A stretch of DNA of 29,100 nucleotides from NCBI GenBank assembly GCA_031419715.1, contig JANOLJ010000155.1, forward strand, positions 1 through 29,100, given 5' to 3'. The translations under genes were made by a program, and so were the position numbers. The notes beneath the pieces are model-generated. The model was given only the letters and a program-made list of their open reading frames with translations. It was not told the origin of the DNA and did no database searches. Source of the DNA: JAEMQF01 sp031419715. Lineage in GTDB: Bacteria > Pseudomonadota > Gammaproteobacteria > Burkholderiales > Burkholderiaceae_C. Each line of letters opens with the position of its first letter. Position 1 is the first letter of the stretch. Of this stretch, positions 9,748 through 16,920 are shown one piece after another.

Positions 9748-9804
9748 GCGCGCCGCCGCCCGAGAGACTGATCCACAATTCGGCTTCCGTTCAAGGAGGC
9801 CGTC

Positions 9805-11325
9805 ATGGGCGCAACAGAAGCTTTCACCACCGCCACCGACGTGAGCCACTGGATCGCCGGGCGGCGTTTCCCGGGCGCGCCGGGGCGCACCCAGCCCGTC
9901 TACAACCCGGCCACCGGAGCCGTGGCGCGGCAGGTCTGCCTGGGCAGCGAGCGCGAAGTCGCCGCCGCCGTAGCGGCCGCGGATGAGGCCTTCCCCGCCT
10001 GGGCCGACACGCCGCCGCTGCGCCGTGCGCGCATCCTCAACAAGTTCCTTGAGCTGATGAATCGGCACCGCGACGCCCTGGCCGCGATGATCACCGCCGA
10101 ACACGGCAAGGTCTACAGCGATGCGCAGGGCGAAGTGACGCGTGGCATCGACATCGTCGAATTCGCCTGCGGCATACCGCAGTTGCTCAAGGGCGACTAC
10201 ACCGATCAGGTGAGCACCGGCATCGACAACTGGACACTGCGCCAGCCGCTGGGCGTGGTGGCCGGTGTCACGCCGTTCAACTTCCCCGTCATGGTGCCGT
10301 GCTGGATGTTCCCGGTGGCGCTCGCCTGTGGCAACACCTTCGTACTCAAGCCCAGCCCGCTCGACCCCAGCGCTTCGCTGCTCATGGCCGAACTGTTGCG
10401 CGAAGCCGGCCTGCCCGACGGCGTATTCAATGTGGTGCAGGGCGACAAGGTCGCGGTGGACGCGCTGCTCGCGCATCCGTTGGTCAAGGCGCTCAGCTTT
10501 GTCGGCTCGACGCCGATCGCCCATTCGCTGTACCAGACCGGCGCGCTGCACGGCAAACGCGTGCAGGCGCTCGGGGGCGCGAAAAACCACATGGTCGTGA
10601 TGCCCGACGCAAACCTCGATCAAACCGTGGACGCGTTGATCGGCAGCGCTTACGGCTCGGCCGGCGAGCGCTGCATGGCGATCAGCGTCGCCGTGCTGGT
10701 GGGCGATGTGGCCGACAAGGTGGTGCCGCCGCTCGCCGAGCGCGCGCGCCGCCTGAAAATGGGCAGCGGCCACGCGCCCGACGTCGAGATGGGCCCGGTG
10801 ATCAGCCAGGCGGCGAAAGACCGCATCGAGAGCTACATCGCGCTGGGCGTTGAAGAAGGGGCCAAGCTCGTCGTCGATGGACGCGGCTTCACGATCCACG
10901 GGCACGAGAAGGGATTCTTCACCGGCGGCACCTTGTTCGACCGGGTGCAGCCGTCGATGCGCATCTACAGGGAAGAAATCTTCGGCCCGGTGCTGTGCTG
11001 CGTGCGCGTTCCTGACATGGCCTCGGCGCTGCAGCTCGTGAACGACCATGAGTTCGGCAACGGCGTGGCGTGTTTCACCAGCGACGGCAACGTGGCGCGC
11101 GAATTCGCGCGGCGCGTGCAGGTTGGCATGGTCGGCATCAATGTGCCGATTCCTGTGCCGATGGCGTGGCACGGCTTCGGCGGCTGGAAACGCAGTTTGT
11201 TCGGCGACATGCACGCCTACGGCGAGGAAGGCGTGCGCTTTTACACCAGGCAAAAGAGCGTGATGCAGCGCTGGCCCGAGAGCATTGCCAAAGGCGCCGA
11301 GTTCGCGATGCCGGTATCAAAGTAA
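9805..11325 (+). CDS. mmsA: CoA-acylating methylmalonate-semialdehyde dehydrogenase
   Basis: The enzyme oxidises methylmalonate semialdehyde (or malonate semialdehyde) with NAD+ and CoA to propionyl-CoA (or acetyl-CoA), in valine and inositol catabolism. The product has 506 residues, usual for the family. It shows the aldehyde-dehydrogenase segment TPFNFP at 156-161, FVGSTP at 232-237 and the catalytic cysteine in SAGERCMAIS (Cys290). ALGGAKNH at 256-262 replaces the ELGGK of ordinary aldehyde dehydrogenases, which distinguishes this CoA-dependent subfamily. A near-perfect ribosome-binding site, AAGGAGG (about 9794-9800), precedes the ATG. No other valine-pathway gene is adjacent, so it stands as a single-gene unit behind the terminator described upstream. 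Confidence 0.95.
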   Translation: MGATEAFTTATDVSHWIAGRRFPGAPGRTQPVYNPATGAVARQVCLGSEREVAAAVAAADEAFPAWADTPPLRRARILNKFLELMNRHRDALAAMITAEHGKVYSDAQGEVTRGIDIVEFACGIPQLLKGDYTDQVSTGIDNWTLRQPLGVVAGVTPFNFPVMVPCWMFPVALACGNTFVLKPSPLDPSASLLMAELLREAGLPDGVFNVVQGDKVAVDALLAHPLVKALSFVGSTPIAHSLYQTGALHGKRVQALGGAKNHMVVMPDANLDQTVDALIGSAYGSAGERCMAISVAVLVGDVADKVVPPLAERARRLKMGSGHAPDVEMGPVISQAAKDRIESYIALGVEEGAKLVVDGRGFTIHGHEKGFFTGGTLFDRVQPSMRIYREEIFGPVLCCVRVPDMASALQLVNDHEFGNGVACFTSDGNVAREFARRVQVGMVGINVPIPVPMAWHGFGGWKRSLFGDMHAYGEEGVRFYTRQKSVMQRWPESIAKGAEFAMPVSK

Positions 11326-11354
11326 GGGCGTTGGGTCAGGTCGCCGCGATCGGT

Positions 11355-11425
11355 AAACGCGCGGTCGGCAATGCGCAGGCGGCAGATGCGCAGACGGCAA
11401 ACGAGCGGTCGGCAAAAGCGCCAGC
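11355..11425. repeat. Imperfect GCGGTCGGCAA-type repeats
   Basis: GCGGTCGGCAA occurs twice (about 11359 and 11407). Between them lie the related units GGCGGCAGATGCGCA and GACGGCAAACG, at a spacing of roughly 13-18 bp. The cluster fills most of the 111-bp gap between the convergent mmsA and YHS genes. It may be a decayed tandem duplication; no terminator is evident. Confidence 0.35.
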
Positions 11426-11436
11426 CGCGCAGCGCC

Positions 11437-12042
11437 TCATTTGCCCACTGGCTTGGCCGCAGCCACCGCAGCGGCCAACTCGTCACCGCTCTTGTAGTGC
11501 GGCACGCGAAACACGAGGCGCTTGCCGCGCTGCCAGAAGCTGTTGCTGCCGGCGACTTCTTCACGCCAGTAGCGATCGGCGAGTTCGATGTTGCGCTTCA
11601 GGTCCAGCTCGAACGCCGCCTTGCTGCCGGGCCCACCATTGATGAACAAACGCCCATCAATCAAACGCCAGGTGTCGGCGTCACCGCCCCAGGGAATTCC
11701 GTAGGCGATGCCGTTCGCGCAATAGCCACCGTACTCGGGCTGGTACTTCTTCGGGTTCGCGTCGAACAGCGCCTTGTGCTCGGCGCTTGAAAAACGAAAC
11801 GTCACACCCTCGTAAACGCTCTTGAACTGGTTCGAGCCGAGCGCATGCCGGCCCAGGGTGAAGTAGGCGACGACGTCGTGCCCCTTGAGCATCACCCGCG
11901 CGTCGTCGGCGTCGGCCACGGCGTTCACCGGCTTGAGCGCTGAAGACGGGTTCTGCGCGAGCATCGCGCCGCAACCAGTGAGCGAAATCGCGGTGCCGAC
12001 GAGGGTGGCGAGCAACAGGCGCGACGATGCGACATGAACCAT
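11437..12042 (-). CDS. YHS-domain lipoprotein
   Basis: The 201-residue product begins with a signal sequence ending in the lipobox LTGC (Cys24), so it is probably an exported lipoprotein. The YHS domain covers about residues 50-115. It has KGHDVVAYF, then YEGVTFRFSSAEHKALFDANPKKYQPEYGGYCANGIAYG. YHS domains are small modules often associated with metal binding, and exported single-domain versions are common in Proteobacteria with no settled function. A GGAG lies about 7 nt before the ATG at 12042. It is divergent from the DUF3237 gene. Confidence 0.8.
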   Translation of the reverse strand: MVHVASSRLLLATLVGTAISLTGCGAMLAQNPSSALKPVNAVADADDARVMLKGHDVVAYFTLGRHALGSNQFKSVYEGVTFRFSSAEHKALFDANPKKYQPEYGGYCANGIAYGIPWGGDADTWRLIDGRLFINGGPGSKAAFELDLKRNIELADRYWREEVAGSNSFWQRGKRLVFRVPHYKSGDELAAAVAAAKPVGK

Positions 12043-12187
12043 GGCAGTGCTCCGGCAATGAAAGTGCGCGAGTTTCCCACGCGCGAAGTCGGCACAATGG
12101 CGTCAAGCCCTTCACCGGGTCAGGGGCGGGCGATGAGCGATGAGCGCCATCGCACCTGTCGGCTGGTTTTCAAGGATGAGTGGCACC

Positions 12188-12670
12188 ATGTCAAACGCGA
12201 ACGCCCCCTTCCCGGCGCCGCCGCAACTCCTGCCGATGACGCAGGTGCGCTGTGAAGTCGGGGCGGTCGTCAGCCTGGGCATGGCCAAGCATGGCGAGCG
12301 GCGCTACGTGGCCTTGCTCGGCGGCACGGTGCGCGGGCCGGAGCTGAACGGCGCCATCGTCGAAGGCGGCGTCGACTGGCAGATCAATCGCGCCGATGGC
12401 GTGCTCGACATCGCGGCGCACTATGTGATTCGCACCGAGGACGGCGCCTTGATCGAAGTGCAAAGCGACGGCCTGCGCCACGGCCCTCCCGAGGTGCTGG
12501 CGCGGCTCGCGCGCGGCGAGGCGGTGCCGCGCGAGGCGTATTTTTTTCGCACCGTCGTGCGTTTCACCACCGGCGCGCCGGCGTGGCTGCACCTGAACAA
12601 GGTGCTGGCGTTGGCGGTGGGCCAGCGCGACGCCAGCGCCGTGCTGCTCGATTTCTACCGCATCACTTGA
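12188..12670 (+). CDS. DUF3237 family protein
   Basis: The 160-residue product fits DUF3237, a family of small beta-barrel-like proteins of unknown function. Typical segments are VRCEVGAVVSLG, GGTVRGPELNGAIVEGGVDWQI, the central YVIRTEDGALIEVQSDGLR and the ending YFFRTVVRFTTGAPAWLHLNKVLALAVG. Three in-frame ATGs are possible (12140, 12176, 12188). The last was chosen because it leaves a short tail before the domain and is preceded by AGGA. The first would add 16 residues without recognisable homology. It is convergent with the phoX-like gene, with a hairpin between them. Confidence 0.75.
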   Translation: MSNANAPFPAPPQLLPMTQVRCEVGAVVSLGMAKHGERRYVALLGGTVRGPELNGAIVEGGVDWQINRADGVLDIAAHYVIRTEDGALIEVQSDGLRHGPPEVLARLARGEAVPREAYFFRTVVRFTTGAPAWLHLNKVLALAVGQRDASAVLLDFYRIT

Positions 12671-12680
12671 GCGGAAACAC

Positions 12681-12704
12681 CGCGGCCACCACAGGCCGGC
12701 CGCG
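12681..12704. terminator. Hairpin between convergent DUF3237 and phoX-like genes
   Basis: CGCGGCC at 12681-12687 pairs with GGCCGCG at 12698-12704 across a 10-nt loop. There is no T tract, so it is a probable shared 3'-end structure rather than a classical terminator. Confidence 0.45.
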
Positions 12705-12716
12705 ATGGCACTGTCT

Positions 12717-14645
12717 TCAGGTGCCGATCAGCCCCCCATCGGTGCGGCGTATCACGACGGTGCTGGAGCGCGGCCGCCCGCCCGGCTTGTAATCGGGCCA
12801 GTTTGAAAACTTCGTCGGGTCGGCCGGGTCGCTGCGGTCGCTCGGCGATTCGCCCGGATGCTGAATGTTGATGAACAGGGTGCGGCCATCGGGCGTGAAC
12901 GTCGCGCCCGTGACTTCGCAGTTCACCGGGCCCGTCAGGAAACGCCGGATCTCCCCAGTCGTGCGGTCGCAGGCGAGCATCTGGTTGCTGCCGATGCGCA
13001 CGAGCTCGCCCTTGTACATCTGCGTCGCGTGCGCGTCGGTCTGGATCCACAGCACGCCGCGGGCGTCGAGCACGATGCCGTCTGGGCAGGCGAACATGTC
13101 GCCCTTGATGTCGCCCTTGGCCTCGGCGCGCTCGTTCGCCGGGTCGCCAGCCAGCACCAGATGGCTCCACTGCATCGTCAGGCCGTCGAAATCGCCATGC
13201 TCTTTCCAGCGGATGATGCCGCCCATCACGTTGTTTCCGCGCGGGTTCGCGGCGTCCACGCCAGGCATGTCTTTCGCGCCACGCGAGCTGTTGTTCGTCA
13301 GCGTGCAATAGACCTCGCCGCTGCGCTGGTCGATGGCGAACCACTCCGGTCTGTCCATCTTCGTGGCACCCAGCAAGTCGCCCGCTTGGCGCGTCTTGAT
13401 CAGCACTTCGCCCAGGTCGGCGAATCCGTTTGCCGCTGTCAGCGGCCCCTGGCCGTGCGTGAGCGGGATCCACTGGCCGGTGCCGTCGGCATGGAAACGT
13501 GCAACGTAAAGCGTGCCGTGGTCGAGCAGTTCGCGATTCGCCTGCGCGGCGGTCAAGCCGGCGCCTGCCGGGCGCATCGGATCGCGACTGACGAACTTGT
13601 AGATGTACTCAAAGCGCGCGTCTTCGCCGGAATACACCACGGCGCGCTTGTCTCGCGTCAACGCCACCCATGCGCCTTCATGCGCGGCGCGCCCGAGCGC
13701 GGTGCGCTTGATGGGCGTGGCCGTCGGGTCCATCGGATCGATTTCGACGACCCAGCCGAAGCGATTGAATTCATTCGGGTGCTTGACTGCGTCGAAGCGT
13801 TCGTCGTGTTCGGGCCAGCGGTAGAAGCCCGTCTTGCGCAGGCCCCAACGCTTCTGGTGTGCGTCGGGCGCATCGCCGCCATCGAAATAGAACGCGAAGT
13901 TCTCTTCACCTGACAGGTAGGTGCCCCAAGGCGTCTGGCTGCTGGCGCAGTTGTTCAGCGTGCCCAGCACGGTGCGGCCCTGCGGGTCGGCGGCGCTGCG
14001 CATCAGCGCGTGGCCAGCCGCCGGCCCGGCCACCGTGAACGGTGAAAACGCGGTGAAACGTCGCGCATAGCGCGACGGCCGCACGATCTGCCAACTGCCC
14101 TTGCCGCCCTCGACGCGCCATTCGACTTCGATCACCGCCACGCCATGCGCGGCCTGCGACTTGCGCACCTTCTCGGCGCTCCAGGTTTTCAGGCCGTCGG
14201 GGTGCAGCAGGCCGTCGTCGGTGTACTCATGGTTCATCGCGAGCAGGCCGCGTCTTGAGCCGTCGAGCGGGAAGTACTCGATGCCGTCGTGGTGCATGCC
14301 CATTTGCACGGCTTGGTCGGCGGCGCTGTTGCTGCCGTCCACACGCCACGCCGGGCTGTTGGCGGGAACGCCGACCGGCTCGCCCCACTGGGCGAATGCG
14401 GTCGCGACATAGCCTTCCGGGACGACGAGTGTGTCGCCGTTGGTCGGCGGGATCGCTTTGAAACCCAGCAGCGGCCCGCCACCCGACAGCGCCGCGCAAC
14501 CCGGCAGCAAGGGGCCGAAGACACTGGCGGCCAAAGCCGTCAGGCCACCTTGCACCCAAACCCGCCGCGCGGGGTCGGACACTTGATGAATATTCGGGTT
14601 CGCCGAAGTGTTGCTCGACTCCATCGTCTCGAAATCTTTGGCCAT
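12717..14645 (-). CDS. PhoX family (DUF839) alkaline phosphatase
   Basis: The 642-residue product resembles PhoX phosphatases, Tat-exported enzymes that use calcium and iron to hydrolyse phosphomonoesters. The N-terminus has an Arg pair (RRVWVQGG, about 27-34) before a hydrophobic stretch and LLPGC (Cys50), suggesting Tat export and possibly lipidation. Family-typical segments include GMHHDGIEYFPLDG, LLAMNHEYTDD, NNCASSQTPWGTYLSGEENF, AHEGAWVALTRDKRAVVYSGEDARFEYIYKF and TFTPDGRTLFINIQHPGE. Codon 9 of the open frame, the ATG at 14645, was chosen as start because AAAGGAG lies just upstream. It follows the sigma/anti-sigma pair by 81 bp on the same strand, suggesting co-transcription. Substrate and metal use are inferred from the family. 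Confidence 0.88.
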   Translation of the reverse strand: MAKDFETMESSNTSANPNIHQVSDPARRVWVQGGLTALAASVFGPLLPGCAALSGGGPLLGFKAIPPTNGDTLVVPEGYVATAFAQWGEPVGVPANSPAWRVDGSNSAADQAVQMGMHHDGIEYFPLDGSRRGLLAMNHEYTDDGLLHPDGLKTWSAEKVRKSQAAHGVAVIEVEWRVEGGKGSWQIVRPSRYARRFTAFSPFTVAGPAAGHALMRSAADPQGRTVLGTLNNCASSQTPWGTYLSGEENFAFYFDGGDAPDAHQKRWGLRKTGFYRWPEHDERFDAVKHPNEFNRFGWVVEIDPMDPTATPIKRTALGRAAHEGAWVALTRDKRAVVYSGEDARFEYIYKFVSRDPMRPAGAGLTAAQANRELLDHGTLYVARFHADGTGQWIPLTHGQGPLTAANGFADLGEVLIKTRQAGDLLGATKMDRPEWFAIDQRSGEVYCTLTNNSSRGAKDMPGVDAANPRGNNVMGGIIRWKEHGDFDGLTMQWSHLVLAGDPANERAEAKGDIKGDMFACPDGIVLDARGVLWIQTDAHATQMYKGELVRIGSNQMLACDRTTGEIRRFLTGPVNCEVTGATFTPDGRTLFINIQHPGESPSDRSDPADPTKFSNWPDYKPGGRPRSSTVVIRRTDGGLIGT

Positions 14646-14726
14646 CGTTGCTCCTTTGAGGCTTGGCATTTTGCGCAGTCCATGTGACAGATGCGCGACG
14701 GCGGGCGGATTGCCAACTGTAGCGAA

Positions 14727-15899
14727 TCAGCGTGCGAGCTGCGTCAGTTCCACCTCGAAGGCGCGCGCCGTGGGTGGCGCGAGGCCGGCACGCCGGGTTT
14801 GCGGGGCAGCGCCGGGGATGACGATCCGCAACGCATCGGGCTCGAATTGCACGCTGCCCTGCAATTGCGCATCGCGCAGCAGATGCAAGGTCAGGAGCCC
14901 GGGGTTTGCGAGACCTGCCAGTGCCGCCGCGTCATCAAGCTCAACCCCAGCCGCCGCCTCGAGCCGGGTCAACCAGTCCAGCAGCGGCGCATCGACGGCG
15001 CGCGTGTCGCCCGGGCCGAGGCGCCAGGTCCAGCGTTGCGGATCTGTAGCGATGCGCGAGCGAAGTTCGGCGAGCGCCGGAACCGGCGCCGAACGCGCCC
15101 GCAGCGGGCGGGTCGTTGCGGCAGCGCTCGCCGGGCCGGCGGTTCGTTGCTCCATGGCAAGGTCGGCGTGACCGCGCGGCGAGTCTTGGGCCTTGGAGAG
15201 CTGCGCCGCCGCGCGAGCAGAGGGTGCCACGGGCTCGGCGCGCAGCACTCGCGTTGGCGGCGTCATTTCAGCAGGTGCACGCGTCGCAGCGATCGGCGCG
15301 GTGGAGTCTGCCTCGCGGCGAGCCTCGGACTTCGTCGCGAAGGGCTCAGCCGCAGCTGGCGGGGCTGGCGATCGCGCTACCGGCGGTGGGGTGGCGCGGG
15401 GTGCTGAGGGTAGTGCCGCGGATGGTGCCGCGGTTAGTGCCGCGGTTAGTGCTGCGGGTGGTGCTGCGGGTGGTGCTGCGGGCGGTGCCGCTGTTGGTGC
15501 TGCGGATGGTGCCGCGGAAGTTGCGGCAGGTGGTGCCGCAAGCGGTGCCGCGGCCGGCGCTTCGAGGGCGCGCTCCATCGGCTGACCCCACCACAGCGCG
15601 CCCACGAGCGTCGCGACCATCAAGCCCGCAACCGCCCCGGCCAGGCGCGGCTGCCCGAGCGCGGCCCAGCCTGCGGCCAACCAACGCCACGGCGCGCCGC
15701 CGCGACGCTGTGGGGCAGGCGCCAGGGCGCGCGCGGAAGTTCGTGGTGCCGGCACATCGCGCGCGGCGCGCAATATTGCGTCGTCCAGCACCGCGGGCGG
15801 CGCGAGGTTCGCATCGGGCGCGTGGCGCAACGCGCCATGGAGGTAGGCATCGCGTGCGGCGTCCACGTCACTGCCGGGTAAGTGCGTGTCGTTGCTCAT
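14727..15899 (-). CDS. Single-pass membrane protein, probable anti-sigma factor
   Basis: The product has 390 residues: a cytosolic N-terminus of about 85, one membrane segment at about 86-105 (LAGAVAGLMVATLVGALWWG), a long Ala/Pro-rich linker and a C-terminal domain of about 120 residues. Its ATG overlaps the stop of the upstream ECF sigma gene as ATGA, and this coupling plus the topology indicate an anti-sigma factor. There is no cysteine in the protein, so the zinc anti-sigma motif (HxxxCxxC) is absent; binding to the sigma factor must rely on another fold. The linker is encoded by a 12-bp tandem repeat. The periplasmic C-terminal domain (around LDWLTRLEAAAGVELDDAAAL to VQFEPDALRIVIPG) was not recognised and could be the sensor. 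Confidence 0.7.
   Translation of the reverse strand: MSNDTHLPGSDVDAARDAYLHGALRHAPDANLAPPAVLDDAILRAARDVPAPRTSARALAPAPQRRGGAPWRWLAAGWAALGQPRLAGAVAGLMVATLVGALWWGQPMERALEAPAAAPLAAPPAATSAAPSAAPTAAPPAAPPAAPPAALTAALTAAPSAALPSAPRATPPPVARSPAPPAAAEPFATKSEARREADSTAPIAATRAPAEMTPPTRVLRAEPVAPSARAAAQLSKAQDSPRGHADLAMEQRTAGPASAAATTRPLRARSAPVPALAELRSRIATDPQRWTWRLGPGDTRAVDAPLLDWLTRLEAAAGVELDDAAALAGLANPGLLTLHLLRDAQLQGSVQFEPDALRIVIPGAAPQTRRAGLAPPTARAFEVELTQLAR
15409..15552 (-). repeat. 12-bp coding minisatellite (about 12 units) in anti-sigma gene
   Basis: Twelve consecutive 12-mers follow a consensus near GGTGGTGCCGCG on the + strand (two identical copies of GGTGGTGCTGCG at 15457-15480). Read on the coding strand they give tetrapeptide repeats of the form xAAP or xAAL, in the linker just outside the membrane. 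Units differ at one to three positions. Confidence 0.85.
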
Positions 15900-16519
15900 G
15901 TCAATTCACTGCCACTCAGGTAGGCGCCCATGCAAGCGCGCAGTTTGCTGATCGCATAGCGCAGGCGGGTCTTCGCGGTCTCGAAGCCGACTTCGAGCGC
16001 CTGCGCCACCTCGGCCACGCCCAGGCCGTCTTCATGGTGCAGCAAGAACGCGCTGCGCTGCGCCACGGGAAGCTGCTCCAGGCAATTCAGCAGGCGTAGG
16101 CCGGCGCGGCGCCAGAACAGCAGCTCGTCGGTTTGCGGCGCTGCGCTGGCGGGCGCCGGCCAGTGCTGCCAGGCGGGCGCGTCGGGTTGCCAGGGCTCGT
16201 CCGTGTCGTCGCTGTTGAGCGCGTCGAGCGCCACCTCGCGGCCGCTGCGCCGCAAGACATCGATCGCGCGATGGTGGGCGAGCGTGAACAGCCAGGTGCG
16301 AAACGTCGCGCCCTGCGGCGCCCAGTCGGCGCGCGCATGCACAACGCGCAGCCAGGTGTCCTGGAACACCTCGTCCACTTGCGCTCCAAGGGTGCTGCCC
16401 AGCAGGCGGCGCACGAAACGATAGAGGGCGCCGCGGTGGCGCGCGTAAAGCACTTCGAAGGCGGCGCCATCGCCGCTTGCGTAGGCGGTCATCAGCGAGT
16501 CGTCGGTGGGTTCTGCCAT
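15896..16519 (-). CDS. ECF-type RNA polymerase sigma factor
   Basis: The 207-residue product has the two-domain ECF layout. Region 2 spans about 21-92 (FEVLYARHRGALYRFVRRLL, then VFQDTWLRVV and FRTWLFTLAHHRAIDVLRR). Region 4 spans about 143-198 (LEQLPVAQRSAFLLHHEDGL, then AEVAQALEVGFETAKTRLRYA). The connecting stretch of about 50 residues is acidic and Pro-rich. The stop overlaps the start of the downstream membrane protein by four bases, a classic sigma/anti-sigma arrangement. The ATG at 16519 is preferred; a TTG three codons upstream at 16528 is possible and neither has a strong ribosome-binding site. The target promoter cannot be deduced, but phoX is the obvious local candidate. Confidence 0.9.
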   Translation of the reverse strand: MAEPTDDSLMTAYASGDGAAFEVLYARHRGALYRFVRRLLGSTLGAQVDEVFQDTWLRVVHARADWAPQGATFRTWLFTLAHHRAIDVLRRSGREVALDALNSDDTDEPWQPDAPAWQHWPAPASAAPQTDELLFWRRAGLRLLNCLEQLPVAQRSAFLLHHEDGLGVAEVAQALEVGFETAKTRLRYAISKLRACMGAYLSGSELT

Positions 16520-16598
16520 CGGGGTCAAGTCTGCCGCAACCTTGCTGATACGCGCGGGGCGCGACGACGGGGTGAAGCGCCCGCTCGCGGATCGAAGT

Positions 16599-16614
16599 GG
16601 ACGTCTGGACGTCT
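16599..16614. promoter_or_regulatory. Tandem GGACGTCT repeat in a divergent promoter region
   Basis: GGACGTCT is repeated head to tail at 16599-16606 and 16607-16614; each unit contains the palindrome GACGTC. It lies between the leftward sigma-factor gene and the rightward HTH gene, where an operator would be expected. Function is inferred from position only. Confidence 0.35.
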
Positions 16615-16654
16615 AAACTGAATTGGTCCTCAATACGCCAACACCAGAGCCAAG

Positions 16655-16867
16655 ATGCGCAGACGCCCGGGAGAAGTCCGAGATGCAATCGTACGTGTGC
16701 TGGAGGGCCGGCCTGCTGCCGCTTCGGTTCATGAGATCACGAGTGAGGTCGCGGCCATGATCGGCGAGGTGCCCGCGTCTTCGGTGCGATCCTATCTGCG
16801 GCTCAATACGCCAGAGCTGTTCGCGCGCATGGACCGGGCTCAGTATGTCTTGGCGCGTTCTTCTTGA
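16655..16867 (+). CDS. Small HARE-HTH-like winged-helix protein
   Basis: This 70-residue protein consists of a single helical domain: VRDAIVRVLEGRPAAASVHEITSEV, then VPASSVRSYLRLN and FARMDRAQYVLA. The order (helix, helix, helix, then a short hairpin ending in a Tyr-Val-Leu strand) resembles the HARE-HTH or related winged-helix modules that occur attached to or near DNA methyltransferases and restriction enzymes. Here it stands alone between an ECF operon and recQ, with no methylase nearby. The start ATG has a weak ribosome-binding site. DNA binding is a prediction from the fold; a role cannot be assigned. Confidence 0.6.
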   Translation: MRRRPGEVRDAIVRVLEGRPAAASVHEITSEVAAMIGEVPASSVRSYLRLNTPELFARMDRAQYVLARSS

Positions 16868-16920
16868 AATCCGTGACGCTGACTTGCCCGAGACAGACCT
16901 CGCTGAAGGTTGCGGCGGGT

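Noticed and set aside
9727..11253. Leftward 508-codon frame over mmsA
   Set aside because: It lies antisense to the complete mmsA gene and its composition is that of a shadow frame rich in His, Arg and Ala.
12140..12187. Longer N-terminus for the DUF3237 protein
   Set aside because: The extra 16 residues do not resemble the family, and the ATG at 12188 has better spacing to an AGGA; kept only as an alternative.
16802..16817. Recurrence of CTCAATACGCCA as an attachment site
   Set aside because: The two copies (16629 and 16802) flank only the small HTH gene, with no integrase or tRNA; a short local duplication or chance is more likely.
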